From a virus: a DNA stretch of 22,302 nucleotides. The position numbers were made by a program, and so were the translations under genes. The stretch is from IMG/VR virus record IMGVR_UViG_3300011116_000639, positions 1-22,302 of that record. One strand, given 5' to 3'. Position 1 is the first letter of the stretch; every line of letters begins with the position of its first letter. Below the pieces are notes generated by a model. The model worked only from the letters and a program-made list of their open reading frames with translations, had not been told where the DNA came from and searched no databases. This document shows positions 5,560 to 12,388 of this stretch, piece by piece.

Positions 5560-6365
5560 AATAGCGCCCCCCTTAATGCTGTTTCAATGCGCACTCGGAT
5601 GCTGTCCAGAACGCCTTGGAATTGACTGGCGTGTTCGGCCTCAATCGCGCCGTGCAATTCTGGGTCTGTGGCGGTGGCGGCGTAAATCTCGTCCACCACT
5701 GGCGCGGGGTCTTGCACGTACGTGATACTGCCCCCACGGCGGCGCGGCTGATCTGCGGGCGTTACATCGCGCGCTGCGTCTGGGCCATAGTCTTGATGCT
5801 CCTCGGCCACGCCTAGGCCCATCAAGGCATCTGCGGCCCCGTCACGCACGGCCCAAGCGCGGGCGCGCATGGCAATCATGCGTTGCGGGTATTGCGTCCA
5901 CGGGCCTGCCTTGCCAGCCAGCCCCGCGCGCTTTGCATCCGCAATGCTAAACGTGCGCACGATTTTCTTGCCCGTATCGCCCCGCGTCAGCGTGGCAACG
6001 GCGGTCATCTTGTCGCCTTCGCCTTCATAGTCAACATCAATGCTGTGGCCTGCGCGCAGCACAAGCGCGGGGATAGCATCGCCCCAGATCGTTGCGCGGC
6101 CATTGATAACGGCAATGCTCGCAAGCGCCTGCATTGGGGCTAGGCCAACTTCCATGCCGCGCACGATTGCAGCCATAACGGCGCGTTCGTTGTTCTGAAA
6201 TGCCTTCGGGATCATATCGCCAGACCCCGCCAGCGCCTGCGATAGGCGGAAAGCCTCGTCAAGTGACTGTGGCACAAGTGCGGCAAGAACGCCGCCTGCT
6301 TTGATTGGCGGCTTGGGCGCGGCGGGCGCTTTGCCCTCGTTTTGGATTGCAACGGCGTTATTCAT
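5556..6365 (-). CDS. recT: RecT-family single-strand annealing protein
   Basis: The 269-residue protein should bind single-stranded DNA and anneal complementary strands in phage recombination. The RecT core is visible: PQSLDEAFRLSQALAGSG, GMEVGLAPMQALASIAVING, ATIWGDAIP, then AGLAGKAGPWTQYPQRM and RARAWAVRDGAADAL. The N-terminus is Ala/Pro-rich and the C-terminus (about 200-269) is variable. The ATG overlaps the upstream exonuclease stop (ATGA) with TAGGAG seven bases upstream. Direct pairing with a PD-(D/E)XK exonuclease is the classic two-component phage recombination system (RecE/RecT-like): the exonuclease produces single strands that RecT anneals. It is transcribed leftward from the central control region. 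Confidence 0.93.
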   Translation of the reverse strand: MNNAVAIQNEGKAPAAPKPPIKAGGVLAALVPQSLDEAFRLSQALAGSGDMIPKAFQNNERAVMAAIVRGMEVGLAPMQALASIAVINGRATIWGDAIPALVLRAGHSIDVDYEGEGDKMTAVATLTRGDTGKKIVRTFSIADAKRAGLAGKAGPWTQYPQRMIAMRARAWAVRDGAADALMGLGVAEEHQDYGPDAARDVTPADQPRRRGGSITYVQDPAPVVDEIYAATATDPELHGAIEAEHASQFQGVLDSIRVRIETALRGALL

Positions 6366-7327
6366 TCTGCGGCTCCTATAAAACCTTCGGGTGTCTGAAA
6401 ATTGCGCGCGGCGGCGACTGTCGCGGGCGATGGTTTGCTGATCTGCGCGCGATACGTGCGGTCTTGCACCTTGGCGCGGTAGTACGGGCTGGCCCCTATC
6501 TCAATCATCTGCGCGGGGTATCCATGCCAAACGCCACTGGCCAAGCAGTCGCGCCATGTCGCGCGGGCCTGCGCCAGCGCCTCGGATGCGTCTTGGCCCC
6601 AGTCTTCGGAATGCCCTGCGCTGTCTAGGAGGCGGGCAACCGCTAATTCATGCGGCGCGGCTTTCTCTTGAAACGCAAAGATAAAGCCCCGATTTTCGCC
6701 CGTGGCCGCTTCCCATACTTGGCGATAGTGCGCGGCCTGCACGGCATACCCGTAATTCTCGCAAGCGCGGCGCACCGCATCGGGGCTGGCATCTTCGCAG
6801 GTCTTGTAATCATAGATCGGCAGGCGCGGGTCTGCGGGCACGTTGTCCAGCATCGCGCGGCACCAAATGCCATCAATCTGCGCAACCGCGACAAGTTCAG
6901 ATCGGGCAGGATCCAGCTTGATACCCATCGCCGCAAGCCTTGCGCGGGCGGTGTCAACCATCGCGCCTATCGCGTCCACTTCGTCCGCCTTTAGCGGCGT
7001 GTCGCCATTGGCGCGCACGGCATCGGCCCAAGCCTTTGCCTCTTTCGTGCTTGCCGCGCCGTTGCTTGCCAGCATTTCAGGCGGATAGGCGAGGTATGCG
7101 CCGCCACGGCCCAAGATTGCGCTATGCGCTGCGCGGCCAATGTCAAACGTTTTGCGCTCTACAGGCTCCCAGTTCGGGTTGAGGCGCGGGGATGCTGTCC
7201 AAGCGTGCAGCGGGCTTTGGTTAAGCAGGATTTTCGCCAGCGATGATGAAAGCGACGGTTCTGGGCATGGGTCTGCATGGTATTCTTCGGCTGTCATGCG
7301 ATACACGCCTGCGGTGGTGATTTTCAC
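6362..7327 (-). CDS. PD-(D/E)XK exonuclease (RecE/YqaJ-like), partner of RecT
   Basis: The 321-residue protein probably degrades DNA ends to leave single strands for RecT. Nuclease features are GRAAH at 64-68, Glu144, Asp161 (in RAMLDN), D173-Y-K175 (IYDYKT) and Q197-AAH-Y201, matching the G-x-x-x-H, D, (D/E)-x-K and Q-x-x-x-Y pattern of RecE/lambda-exonuclease-like enzymes. I chose the GTG at 7327 because it overlaps the stop of a 33-codon gene (GTGA) and is followed at once by family-like sequence (KITTAGVYRMTAEEYHADP). The upstream extension to 7540 reads as Arg-rich shadow. The stop overlaps the RecT start. Confidence 0.87.
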   Translation of the reverse strand: MKITTAGVYRMTAEEYHADPCPEPSLSSSLAKILLNQSPLHAWTASPRLNPNWEPVERKTFDIGRAAHSAILGRGGAYLAYPPEMLASNGAASTKEAKAWADAVRANGDTPLKADEVDAIGAMVDTARARLAAMGIKLDPARSELVAVAQIDGIWCRAMLDNVPADPRLPIYDYKTCEDASPDAVRRACENYGYAVQAAHYRQVWEAATGENRGFIFAFQEKAAPHELAVARLLDSAGHSEDWGQDASEALAQARATWRDCLASGVWHGYPAQMIEIGASPYYRAKVQDRTYRAQISKPSPATVAAARNFQTPEGFIGAAE

Positions 7328-7425
7328 AGCAACACCCCCGCAATCTCTGGCATGTGCAGCATCGCCCAAAACGCTGCACACAGCGCGGCTAGGCCGATGG
7401 CGTCTGATAGGGCGCGGCGGATCAT
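7324..7425 (-). CDS. 33-residue membrane micro-protein
   Basis: The ATG ending at 7425 overlaps the stop of the upstream gene (ATGA), and its own TGA overlaps the exonuclease GTG start. The product reads MIRRALSDAIGLAALC, then AAFWAMLHMPEIAGVLL: a short basic start followed by one hydrophobic helix, so a membrane micro-protein. The ribosome site is weak (AGGG close to the ATG), consistent with coupled translation. Function unknown. Exact double overlap and the membrane-helix composition support it. Confidence 0.52.
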   Translation of the reverse strand: MIRRALSDAIGLAALCAAFWAMLHMPEIAGVLL

Positions 7426-7745
7426 AGCCCTGCATCCCGTGCGATTTTCGCCAGATCAGAGCGGCAAGCCATATCAACCGCGCGACTGGCCGCATTGGCA
7501 ACGCCGTGCGCGTCACGTTCTGACCAAACCCCAAGCGCAATCATTTGCCCAAACACATCGGCCAGAACGGCGGCTGCGGTCGTTGGCGGTGTTGCGGGCA
7601 ATAGCGCCGTGAGGGCTTGCTGCAATGCCGCGCCGCCTTCGAGCTGGGCCGCTACGGGGCGCAGATCGTTGGATTTGACAGTGCCAGCGCGAAGGCTTTC
7701 GGCCAGTGTCAGTTGTGGTTTACGGGTGAAAAGTTGCATGGCCAT
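7422..7745 (-). CDS. hypothetical early protein
   Basis: A 107-residue leftward protein, mostly helical and Ala-rich (MAMQLFTRKPQLTLAESLRA at the start, later AVLADVFGQMIALGVW). I chose the ATG at 7745 because it shares bases with the upstream stop (TGATG); the frame extends to 7850 but only with shadow-like sequence. No domain is recognised. It lies between the first gene of the leftward operon and the recombination genes, and may assist DNA metabolism or host takeover, but nothing in the sequence shows which. Confidence 0.7.
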   Translation of the reverse strand: MAMQLFTRKPQLTLAESLRAGTVKSNDLRPVAAQLEGGAALQQALTALLPATPPTTAAAVLADVFGQMIALGVWSERDAHGVANAASRAVDMACRSDLAKIARDAGL

Positions 7746-8215
7746 CACCACTGCGCCGTTTTGCGCTCTTGGCGGCGCACTGTTTCGGCGCGCTCCCAAG
7801 CAAAGACGCGCGACTTTCCAAAAGCAGCAACGCAAGTAGCGCGGGGCCAAATCTTGGCCTCGTCATATTCTGCGGATCGGTCAACAATCATGCCGCCCAG
7901 ATATACGCAACCATTTTCATCGTCGCTCCACGCAAACTGCGTAGGGCGCTCATCATTGGCCATCGGGTCGCCCTCAGCAAAGTATGCGCCCAACTGATCT
8001 TCGCCATCCTCAATGCGGTAATTGCAAGCAAAGTAATTCGCAGCCACAACGCTTCTCAGCCGCGCGCCAGCCGCGTCTATCGCGGTGATCTGCGCTAACA
8101 GCCCAAACCCCGTGCGGCCCTCGCCCGCTGCGGTAACCTGTTTCACAATCGCGGCTGCAACGGCGGCGATTGTCGGTTCGGTGGTGCTGGCTTCGATTTG
8201 CGAAAAGGCGGTCAT
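7745..8215 (-). CDS. hypothetical protein, first gene of the leftward early operon
   Basis: A 156-residue soluble protein starting MTAFSQIEASTTEPTIAAV. The ATG ending at 8215 has GGGAGAG five to six bases upstream on its strand; a longer frame to 8287 would run into the promoter and operator region. The middle contains strand-rich segments (RLRSVVAANYFACNY, ENGCVYLGGMIVD) and acidic stretches. No family is recognised. As the gene nearest the control region it would be among the earliest leftward products. Confidence 0.75.
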   Translation of the reverse strand: MTAFSQIEASTTEPTIAAVAAAIVKQVTAAGEGRTGFGLLAQITAIDAAGARLRSVVAANYFACNYRIEDGEDQLGAYFAEGDPMANDERPTQFAWSDDENGCVYLGGMIVDRSAEYDEAKIWPRATCVAAFGKSRVFAWERAETVRRQERKTAQW

Positions 8216-8263
8216 CTTGTCTCTCCCATACATCGGCGGCGGGTATCGCGGCCTGTTGGGGTA

Positions 8264-8292
8264 TGTATATGACAAGAAAATTGGCATTGCAA
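8264..8292 (-). promoter_or_regulatory. candidate leftward early promoter
   Basis: On the minus strand a -35-like TTGCAA (8287-8292) is separated by 17 bases from a -10-like TATACA (8264-8269), pointing at the leftward operon that starts at 8215. Each box matches the sigma70 consensus at 4 of 6 positions. The first 18-bp repeat (8271-8288) fills the spacer, so a bound repressor would block this promoter. Confidence 0.5.
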
Positions 8293-8311
8293 CAACAAAA
8301 CGACAAGAAAA

Positions 8312-8338
8312 TTGGCATTTTCAATCTTATGCGATAAT
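8312..8338 (+). promoter_or_regulatory. candidate rightward early promoter
   Basis: TTGGCA (8312-8317, within the second repeat) and an extended -10, TGCGATAAT (8330-8338), are spaced 15 bases apart and point to the Cro-like gene at 8402. The short spacer is below optimum; the TGn extension may compensate. The third repeat would lie downstream of the start site, where a bound protein could also block transcription. Confidence 0.42.
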
Positions 8339-8350
8339 TTTCTTATCGCA
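8330..8350. repeat. 8-bp perfect inverted repeat in the control region
   Basis: TGCGATAA (8330-8337) and TTATCGCA (8343-8350) are perfect inverted copies around TTTTC. The site covers the candidate rightward -10 box and differs from the 18-bp repeats, so it may be a binding site for a second regulator or a melting-prone element. Confidence 0.6.
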
Positions 8351-8401
8351 ACCACAAAGAATTGTCTTGCGCATTGTCAAGAAACTTGGCATTGTCGCCG
8401 C

Positions 8402-8632
8402 ATGACACACATCAATGACATCATTCGCACAGTCGGCCCGGAGCAAATCAAAGCGGTTTGTGATGTGGGCGACTCGTCCATTCGCGCGGCGCGCGCGGCG
8501 GGCCAGTTCCCTGCGAGCTGGTTTGATATGCTTGAGGTGGAATGCCGCGCAAAGGGACTTGAATGCCCGCGCGAATTGTTCGCCTTCAAGCGGCCCAATG
8601 CGCCGCAAGACCAACAGCAGGGGGCGGCATAA
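8402..8632 (+). CDS. Cro-like HTH transcriptional regulator
   Basis: A 76-residue protein starting MTHINDIIRTVGPEQIKA. Residues about 13-45 read as a Cro/YdaS-like helix-turn-helix (QIKAVCDVGDSSIRAARAAG, followed by FPASWFDML), and the C-terminus is a short polar tail. I chose the ATG at 8402; upstream in-frame sequence lies within the operators. No convincing ribosome site precedes it, so the message may be near-leaderless or weakly translated. It is the first rightward gene after the three repeats, the usual place for a Cro-type repressor that limits both early promoters. No oppositely oriented CI gene is visible. Binding to these repeats is inferred. Confidence 0.78.
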   Translation: MTHINDIIRTVGPEQIKAVCDVGDSSIRAARAAGQFPASWFDMLEVECRAKGLECPRELFAFKRPNAPQDQQQGAA

Positions 8633-8715
8633 TGTCGGCCCTTGCATCGCATATATCTCTTGGTGTTGCCCGCCCCGTATCACAGGCAATTCCCGCGTGT
8701 CGGTCTGAAAAATGA
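8632..8715 (+). CDS. 27-residue micro-gene between two early genes
   Basis: Its ATG shares a base with the upstream TAA stop (TAATG) and its TGA overlaps the next start (ATGA at 8712). The product is MSALASHISLGVARPVSQ, then AIPACRSEK. No domain or function is recognised. Exact fit between two genes is the only evidence; it may matter as a translated bridge rather than as a protein. Confidence 0.42.
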   Translation: MSALASHISLGVARPVSQAIPACRSEK

Positions 8716-8930
8716 CAGCCCTACCCGCCATGCGCAAAGCCGCAACCGCCAAGGGCGCAACGCCGCAAACCATCGTGCGCGCTGGGCAGATGGCGATTGT
8801 GGCGGCCAACGGCTGGGCTGGCCATTTGACCGCGTGGGCCGATGCGCGCGCGATTTATGACGCGCAGTTTGCGGACAAAAGTCCGAACGGAACCCCCGCG
8901 CTTGGGTCAATGCGTACTTCCTCCCTGTAA
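8712..8930 (+). CDS. small hypothetical early protein
   Basis: A 72-residue protein starting MTALPAMRKAATAKGATPQT. It has a basic N-terminus and a helical Ala-rich centre (GQMAIVAANGWAGHLTAWAD). No family is recognised. Its start overlaps the previous micro-gene, and a terminator follows three bases after its stop, so it is the last gene of the short Cro-led transcript. Confidence 0.6.
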   Translation: MTALPAMRKAATAKGATPQTIVRAGQMAIVAANGWAGHLTAWADARAIYDAQFADKSPNGTPALGSMRTSSL

Positions 8931-8932
8931 CT

Positions 8933-8962
8933 GCGGGCGGCTTTCGGGTCGCCCGCTTTTTT
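8933..8962 (+). terminator. rho-independent terminator before the replication genes
   Basis: GCGGGCG (8933-8939) and CGCCCGC (8950-8956) form a perfect 7-bp stem with a 10-base loop, followed by TTTTTT (8957-8962). It separates the regulatory genes from the helicase, so replication gene expression would need read-through, antitermination or another promoter. Confidence 0.85.
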
Positions 8963-8985
8963 CACCGAAATTTGAGAGGCTACCA

Positions 8986-10371
8986 ATGGGACTGCAAGAT
9001 TATCGCGCGTTTATTGCAAAAAAAGCCCCAATGCATGAATCGCATGGGTTCAGCGCAAAGCAGATCAACTCCAATGCAAAAAAACACCAAGATGCAGTTT
9101 TGCAATTCTCCTTGGGAAAAGGCAAATCTGCTGCGTTTTTGGACACTGGCCTTGGCAAGTCATTCATTGAATTAGAGTTTGCCCGCCAATGCGCTGATGA
9201 AACTGGCAAACCATCATTAATCCTAACGCCCCTTGCTGTAGCTGGGCAGATGGTTCGAGAGGGGCAGAAATTTAACATAGACGCGCGTCAAATTCGGGAT
9301 CAGTCCGAAGTGGGTGGCGGTGTTATGGTTGCCAATTATGAGCGCCTAGCCAAGCTTGACCCGTCTGCATTTGGCGCGGTGATCTTGGACGAAAGCAGCA
9401 TCCTGAAAAGCTATGCCAGCAAGACGCGAGTGGCGTTGCAAGATGCCTTTTCCGATATTCCCTACAAGCTTGCGGCAACCGCCACACCGTCGCCAAACGA
9501 TCATACAGAATTGGGCAACCATGCCGAGTTTCTAGGCGTTATGCGCCAGCAAGAAATGCTTTCCAAGTGGTTTATCAATGACACCGCTACAGCATCGCAG
9601 GAATGGCGCCTAAAAGGCCATGCGGTTGATGATTTTTGGGCCTTTGTCGCATCTTGGTCGCGGTGCGCAACCTTGCCGTCCGATTTGGGCGGCGATGATG
9701 ATGGGTATATCTTGCCAAGCATTGATCGGCGCATTCATCAAGTCGCGGCGGATCGGATGCTAAATGTTGATCAGGGGATGCTTTTCCGCATTCCTGAATT
9801 GTCGGCAACGTCTTTCCATGAGGAAAAGCGTCTGACACTGCAAGAACGGTGCGAGTTGGCGGCCAAGTTGGCAAGCCACGATAAACCTGTAACTGTATGG
9901 TGCGAAACAAATGACGAAAGCGCCTTGCTGGCTAAAATGGTTGACGGGGCAATTGAAGTCCACGGCGCGCTAGACCCAGACGAAAAAGAGCGCCGATTGC
10001 TTGGGTTTGCAGATGGCAAATACCGCGCAATCATCACAAAGCCCAAATTGGCGGGCTTTGGCGTTAATTGGCAGCATTGCGCCCATGCCGTATTTGCCAG
10101 CATCAGCTTTTCTTACGAACAGCACTATCAAGCTGTCCGCAGATCGCACCGATTTGGGCAATCCGAAACTGTCAAGAATGACATTGTAATCGCAGACACC
10201 GAGGCTGCGATTTGGAATGTGATTAATGAAAAGTCACATAAGCATGACGAAATGAAGCGCCGCATGGCGGACGCTATGAGATCGGCGCAGATGCAAGCGG
10301 GGGTTAGGGTGAAATATGACCGCCCGCTTGATCTAGCGTTCCCGAATTGGTTGAAAACAGAGGGTCAATAA
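8986..10371 (+). CDS. SNF2/DEAD-like superfamily 2 DNA helicase or translocase
   Basis: The 461-residue protein has motif I/Walker A DTGLGKS at 53-59, motif Ia-like ILTPLAVAGQM (79-89), motif II DESS at 135-138, motif III-like ATATPSP at 164-170, and motif VI QAVRRSHRFGQ at 382-392, all typical of SNF2-type superfamily 2 ATPases. It should use ATP to move along or remodel double-stranded DNA. I chose the ATG at 8986, preceded by GAGAGG at six bases; an extension to 8842 would cross the terminator. It is followed after one base by a DNA methyltransferase, a pairing I have often seen in phage replication modules. Whether it acts in replication, recombination or with the methylase is unknown. 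Confidence 0.9.
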   Translation: MGLQDYRAFIAKKAPMHESHGFSAKQINSNAKKHQDAVLQFSLGKGKSAAFLDTGLGKSFIELEFARQCADETGKPSLILTPLAVAGQMVREGQKFNIDARQIRDQSEVGGGVMVANYERLAKLDPSAFGAVILDESSILKSYASKTRVALQDAFSDIPYKLAATATPSPNDHTELGNHAEFLGVMRQQEMLSKWFINDTATASQEWRLKGHAVDDFWAFVASWSRCATLPSDLGGDDDGYILPSIDRRIHQVAADRMLNVDQGMLFRIPELSATSFHEEKRLTLQERCELAAKLASHDKPVTVWCETNDESALLAKMVDGAIEVHGALDPDEKERRLLGFADGKYRAIITKPKLAGFGVNWQHCAHAVFASISFSYEQHYQAVRRSHRFGQSETVKNDIVIADTEAAIWNVINEKSHKHDEMKRRMADAMRSAQMQAGVRVKYDRPLDLAFPNWLKTEGQ

Positions 10372-10372
10372 C

Positions 10373-11362
10373 ATGAAAGAACCAGAATATCAAGGTGCTG
10401 GCTGGGCGATACACAATTCAGACTGCATTGAAGGAATGTGGGCCATGCCGCCCGCGTCTGTCGATTGCTGCATATTCTCGCCGCCATTTGGTGACTTGTT
10501 TGTTTATTCAGACAGCGACCGGGATTTAGGCAATGCTGGCACAGGCCAAGCGTTTATTAACCAATATGCCTATTTTTGCGAGGCGCTAACCCGCGTAATG
10601 AAGCCAGGTCGGATGGTCTGTGTTCATTGCACTGATCTGCCCGCGCGCAAAGGGCGTGATGGTTATATCGGCCTGCAAGATTTTTCTGGCGACTTGATCA
10701 AGGCCCATACAGACGCAGGGCTAATCTATCATGGCCGCGTCACGATCTGGAAAGACCCTGTAGTCGAAATGCAGCGCACAAAGGCGCTGGGCCTACTTTA
10801 CAAGCAGATCCGCAAAGATAGCACTATGAACCGAGTTGGGATGCCCGACTATATGCTATTTTTTCGCGCCCAAGGCGAAAACCCAGATCGGGTTGAGCAT
10901 TGCGCCCCGAATGATGCAAAAAACGGCGTTGCAATTGCAAAGGCATGGCTTGCTGAAATGCATCGCCACGGGCTTGCATCTGCCGTTCCAACGGATGATC
11001 AGATTGCTGCTATTTTGCCGCACGTGGAATTTGACGTTTACGATTGGCAAAAATTGGCAAGCCCTGTCTGGATGAACATTCAGCAAGGAAACGTTTTGAA
11101 CCGCGTCAAAGGCGTGGGTGACGAGCGCCATGTTTGCCCGCTTCAATTAGATACAATCGAGAATTGCTTGCGACTTTACAGCAAGCCTTCAGACGTTATT
11201 CTTGACCCTTTTAACGGGATCGGATCGACGGGCTATCAGGCCGTTAAAATGTATCGCCGCTATATTGGTTTTGAATTGAAGCCTGAATATGCAAAGCAGG
11301 CCGATAAGAATTTGAAAGAGGCGGAATCGTCGGTCGGAAACCTGTTTGGGTATGCCGCATGA
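10373..11362 (+). CDS. N4-cytosine/N6-adenine DNA methyltransferase
   Basis: The 329-residue protein has a motif IV SPPF (36-39) near the N-terminus and the SAM-binding motif I DPFNGIGSTG (278-287) near the C-terminus. This order defines the beta class of amino-methyltransferases (Pfam N6_N4_Mtase). SPPF is more frequent in N4-cytosine enzymes, but base choice cannot be fixed by sight. The centre (about 60-260) would hold the target recognition part (VTIWKDPVVEMQRTKALGL). No restriction endonuclease is adjacent. It starts just after the helicase stop and overlaps the RusA-like gene by ATGA. It probably protects or marks phage DNA. Confidence 0.9.
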   Translation: MKEPEYQGAGWAIHNSDCIEGMWAMPPASVDCCIFSPPFGDLFVYSDSDRDLGNAGTGQAFINQYAYFCEALTRVMKPGRMVCVHCTDLPARKGRDGYIGLQDFSGDLIKAHTDAGLIYHGRVTIWKDPVVEMQRTKALGLLYKQIRKDSTMNRVGMPDYMLFFRAQGENPDRVEHCAPNDAKNGVAIAKAWLAEMHRHGLASAVPTDDQIAAILPHVEFDVYDWQKLASPVWMNIQQGNVLNRVKGVGDERHVCPLQLDTIENCLRLYSKPSDVILDPFNGIGSTGYQAVKMYRRYIGFELKPEYAKQADKNLKEAESSVGNLFGYAA

Positions 11363-11712
11363 CTGAAATCATATTCCCTTGGCCCGACAAGGCGCTGTCG
11401 TCTAACGCGCGCGGCCATTGGCGCAAGAAGTCGGCTGCTGTCAAAGCGCAGCGCGAGGCGGCTTTTTGGCTGGCGAAAGAGGCCAAGGTCAAGCCAAACC
11501 CCGCCGCCATTTTGCTGATCGAATATTGCCCGCCAGATCTGCGCCGCCGTGATCTGCACAATATGCCCGCAAGCGTCAAAGGGCTGATCGACGGGATAGC
11601 AGAGGCAATGGGCTGCGATGACAACGGGTTTTGCGTCTATTTCCCGCCCATGTTTGGTGAGATGGTCAAAGGCGGCGCAATCAAGGTTCGCATCGGGGAG
11701 GCCATGCCGTGA
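11359..11712 (+). CDS. RusA-like Holliday junction resolvase
   Basis: A 117-residue protein matching the RusA endodeoxyribonuclease family in size and pattern: WPDKALSSNARGHW at the start, then PPDLRRRDLHNMPASVKGLI with Asp65 and Asp78, and CDDN with Asp87/Asp88. These acidic residues correspond to the metal-binding aspartates of RusA. The enzyme resolves four-way junctions formed during recombination and replication. It overlaps the methyltransferase stop (ATGA) and the next gene start (GTGA). It complements the exonuclease and RecT of the leftward operon. Confidence 0.82.
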   Translation: MTEIIFPWPDKALSSNARGHWRKKSAAVKAQREAAFWLAKEAKVKPNPAAILLIEYCPPDLRRRDLHNMPASVKGLIDGIAEAMGCDDNGFCVYFPPMFGEMVKGGAIKVRIGEAMP

Positions 11713-12116
11713 ACGATATGCCGCGCCCTGTACATATCCTGCGCGCATTGGGCGCGATGGTTGATATTCACGCCGATTTTGATGCGGGTTTAACCAATGC
11801 CGAGATTGCGCGGAAATACAAAGTCCGCACCGAAACAATTCGGCGGCATCACGTCAAATATCGCGGCGATGGCAAGCGCCTGGTTGACGGGCCTTCAAAG
11901 GCGCAAATCGAACGTGAGGCCGAAGCCAAGCGTGACGCTGATCTGGCCGCAAGTGCGCGCCGTGCGGCGTTGCTGGCGACGATGGGCGAGATTGAAGCCC
12001 TGCGCGCGCTGCGCCAGTGGCCCGAATTTATGCTGACAAAGGACGGGCGGCATATCGTGACGATTGCCGCGATGAAAGCGGAATATGACGCTGAAATTCA
12101 GAAAAGGAAGAAGTGA
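11709..12116 (+). CDS. HTH-containing small protein
   Basis: A 135-residue protein beginning at a GTG that overlaps the RusA-like stop (GTGA); an in-frame ATG lies nine bases on. Residues about 27-50 form a helix-turn-helix (LTNAEIARKYKVRTETIRRH), the sort found in transposase-like and sigma-like DNA-binding proteins. A long charged helix follows (about 65-95, KAQIEREAEAKRDADLAASA). A DNA-binding role in replication or regulation is plausible but unproven. It is coupled to the next gene (TGATG). Confidence 0.7.
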   Translation: MNDMPRPVHILRALGAMVDIHADFDAGLTNAEIARKYKVRTETIRRHHVKYRGDGKRLVDGPSKAQIEREAEAKRDADLAASARRAALLATMGEIEALRALRQWPEFMLTKDGRHIVTIAAMKAEYDAEIQKRKK

Positions 12117-12376
12117 TGGGCGCGAAAAAAGTCAACGAACTGGCGGTGAAAACGGGCAGCTACACCGACAATCAGGGCCAACAAAAGAACCGTTATGAGA
12201 ATGTCGGATCGCTGATGAAAAACGACGATGGCAGCTTTTTTGTGTTGATCAAGCGCACATTCAACCCTGCTGGCGTGGCCGTTCAAGATGGCAAAGATCA
12301 AGTGCTGATTTCCGTTTTTGACCTCAAGGACAACAGCCAAAACGGCGGTCAATCTGGCGGCGGCTATTGGGCCTAA
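12116..12376 (+). CDS. conserved small phage protein, beta-rich
   Basis: An 86-residue protein starting at the ATG that shares bases with the upstream TGA, with AGGA seven bases before; an in-frame GTG at 12113 is possible. Sequence such as MGAKKVNELAVKTGSYTD, KNRYENVGSLMKNDDG, FFVLIKRTFNPAG and QVLISVFDLKD suggests a small beta-barrel, and the end is Gly/Asn/Gln-rich. I recall similar proteins in alphaproteobacterial phages without assigned function. An OB-like single-strand DNA-binding role would suit its place among replication genes but is only a guess. Confidence 0.7.
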   Translation: MGAKKVNELAVKTGSYTDNQGQQKNRYENVGSLMKNDDGSFFVLIKRTFNPAGVAVQDGKDQVLISVFDLKDNSQNGGQSGGGYWA

Positions 12377-12388
12377 CGGGGGCGCGAA

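Larger units (their letters stand above)
8271..8393. repeat. three 18-bp operator-like direct repeats
   Basis: GACAAGAAAATTGGCATT occurs exactly at 8271-8288 and 8302-8319, and as GTCAAGAAACTTGGCATT at 8376-8393. The first two are 31 bases apart (about three helix turns). The third contains the palindrome CAAG-AAA-CTTG. A weaker inverted match, CAAGACAATT read on the minus strand, lies at 8360-8369. The repeats overlap both candidate divergent promoters and end just before the Cro-like gene, so they are probably its operators. Confidence 0.8.

Noticed and set aside
8216-8401. Attachment site or replication origin in the divergent control region
   Set aside because: No integrase gene or initiator repeats typical of an origin are nearby. 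The repeats overlap promoter-like boxes and are better explained as operators.
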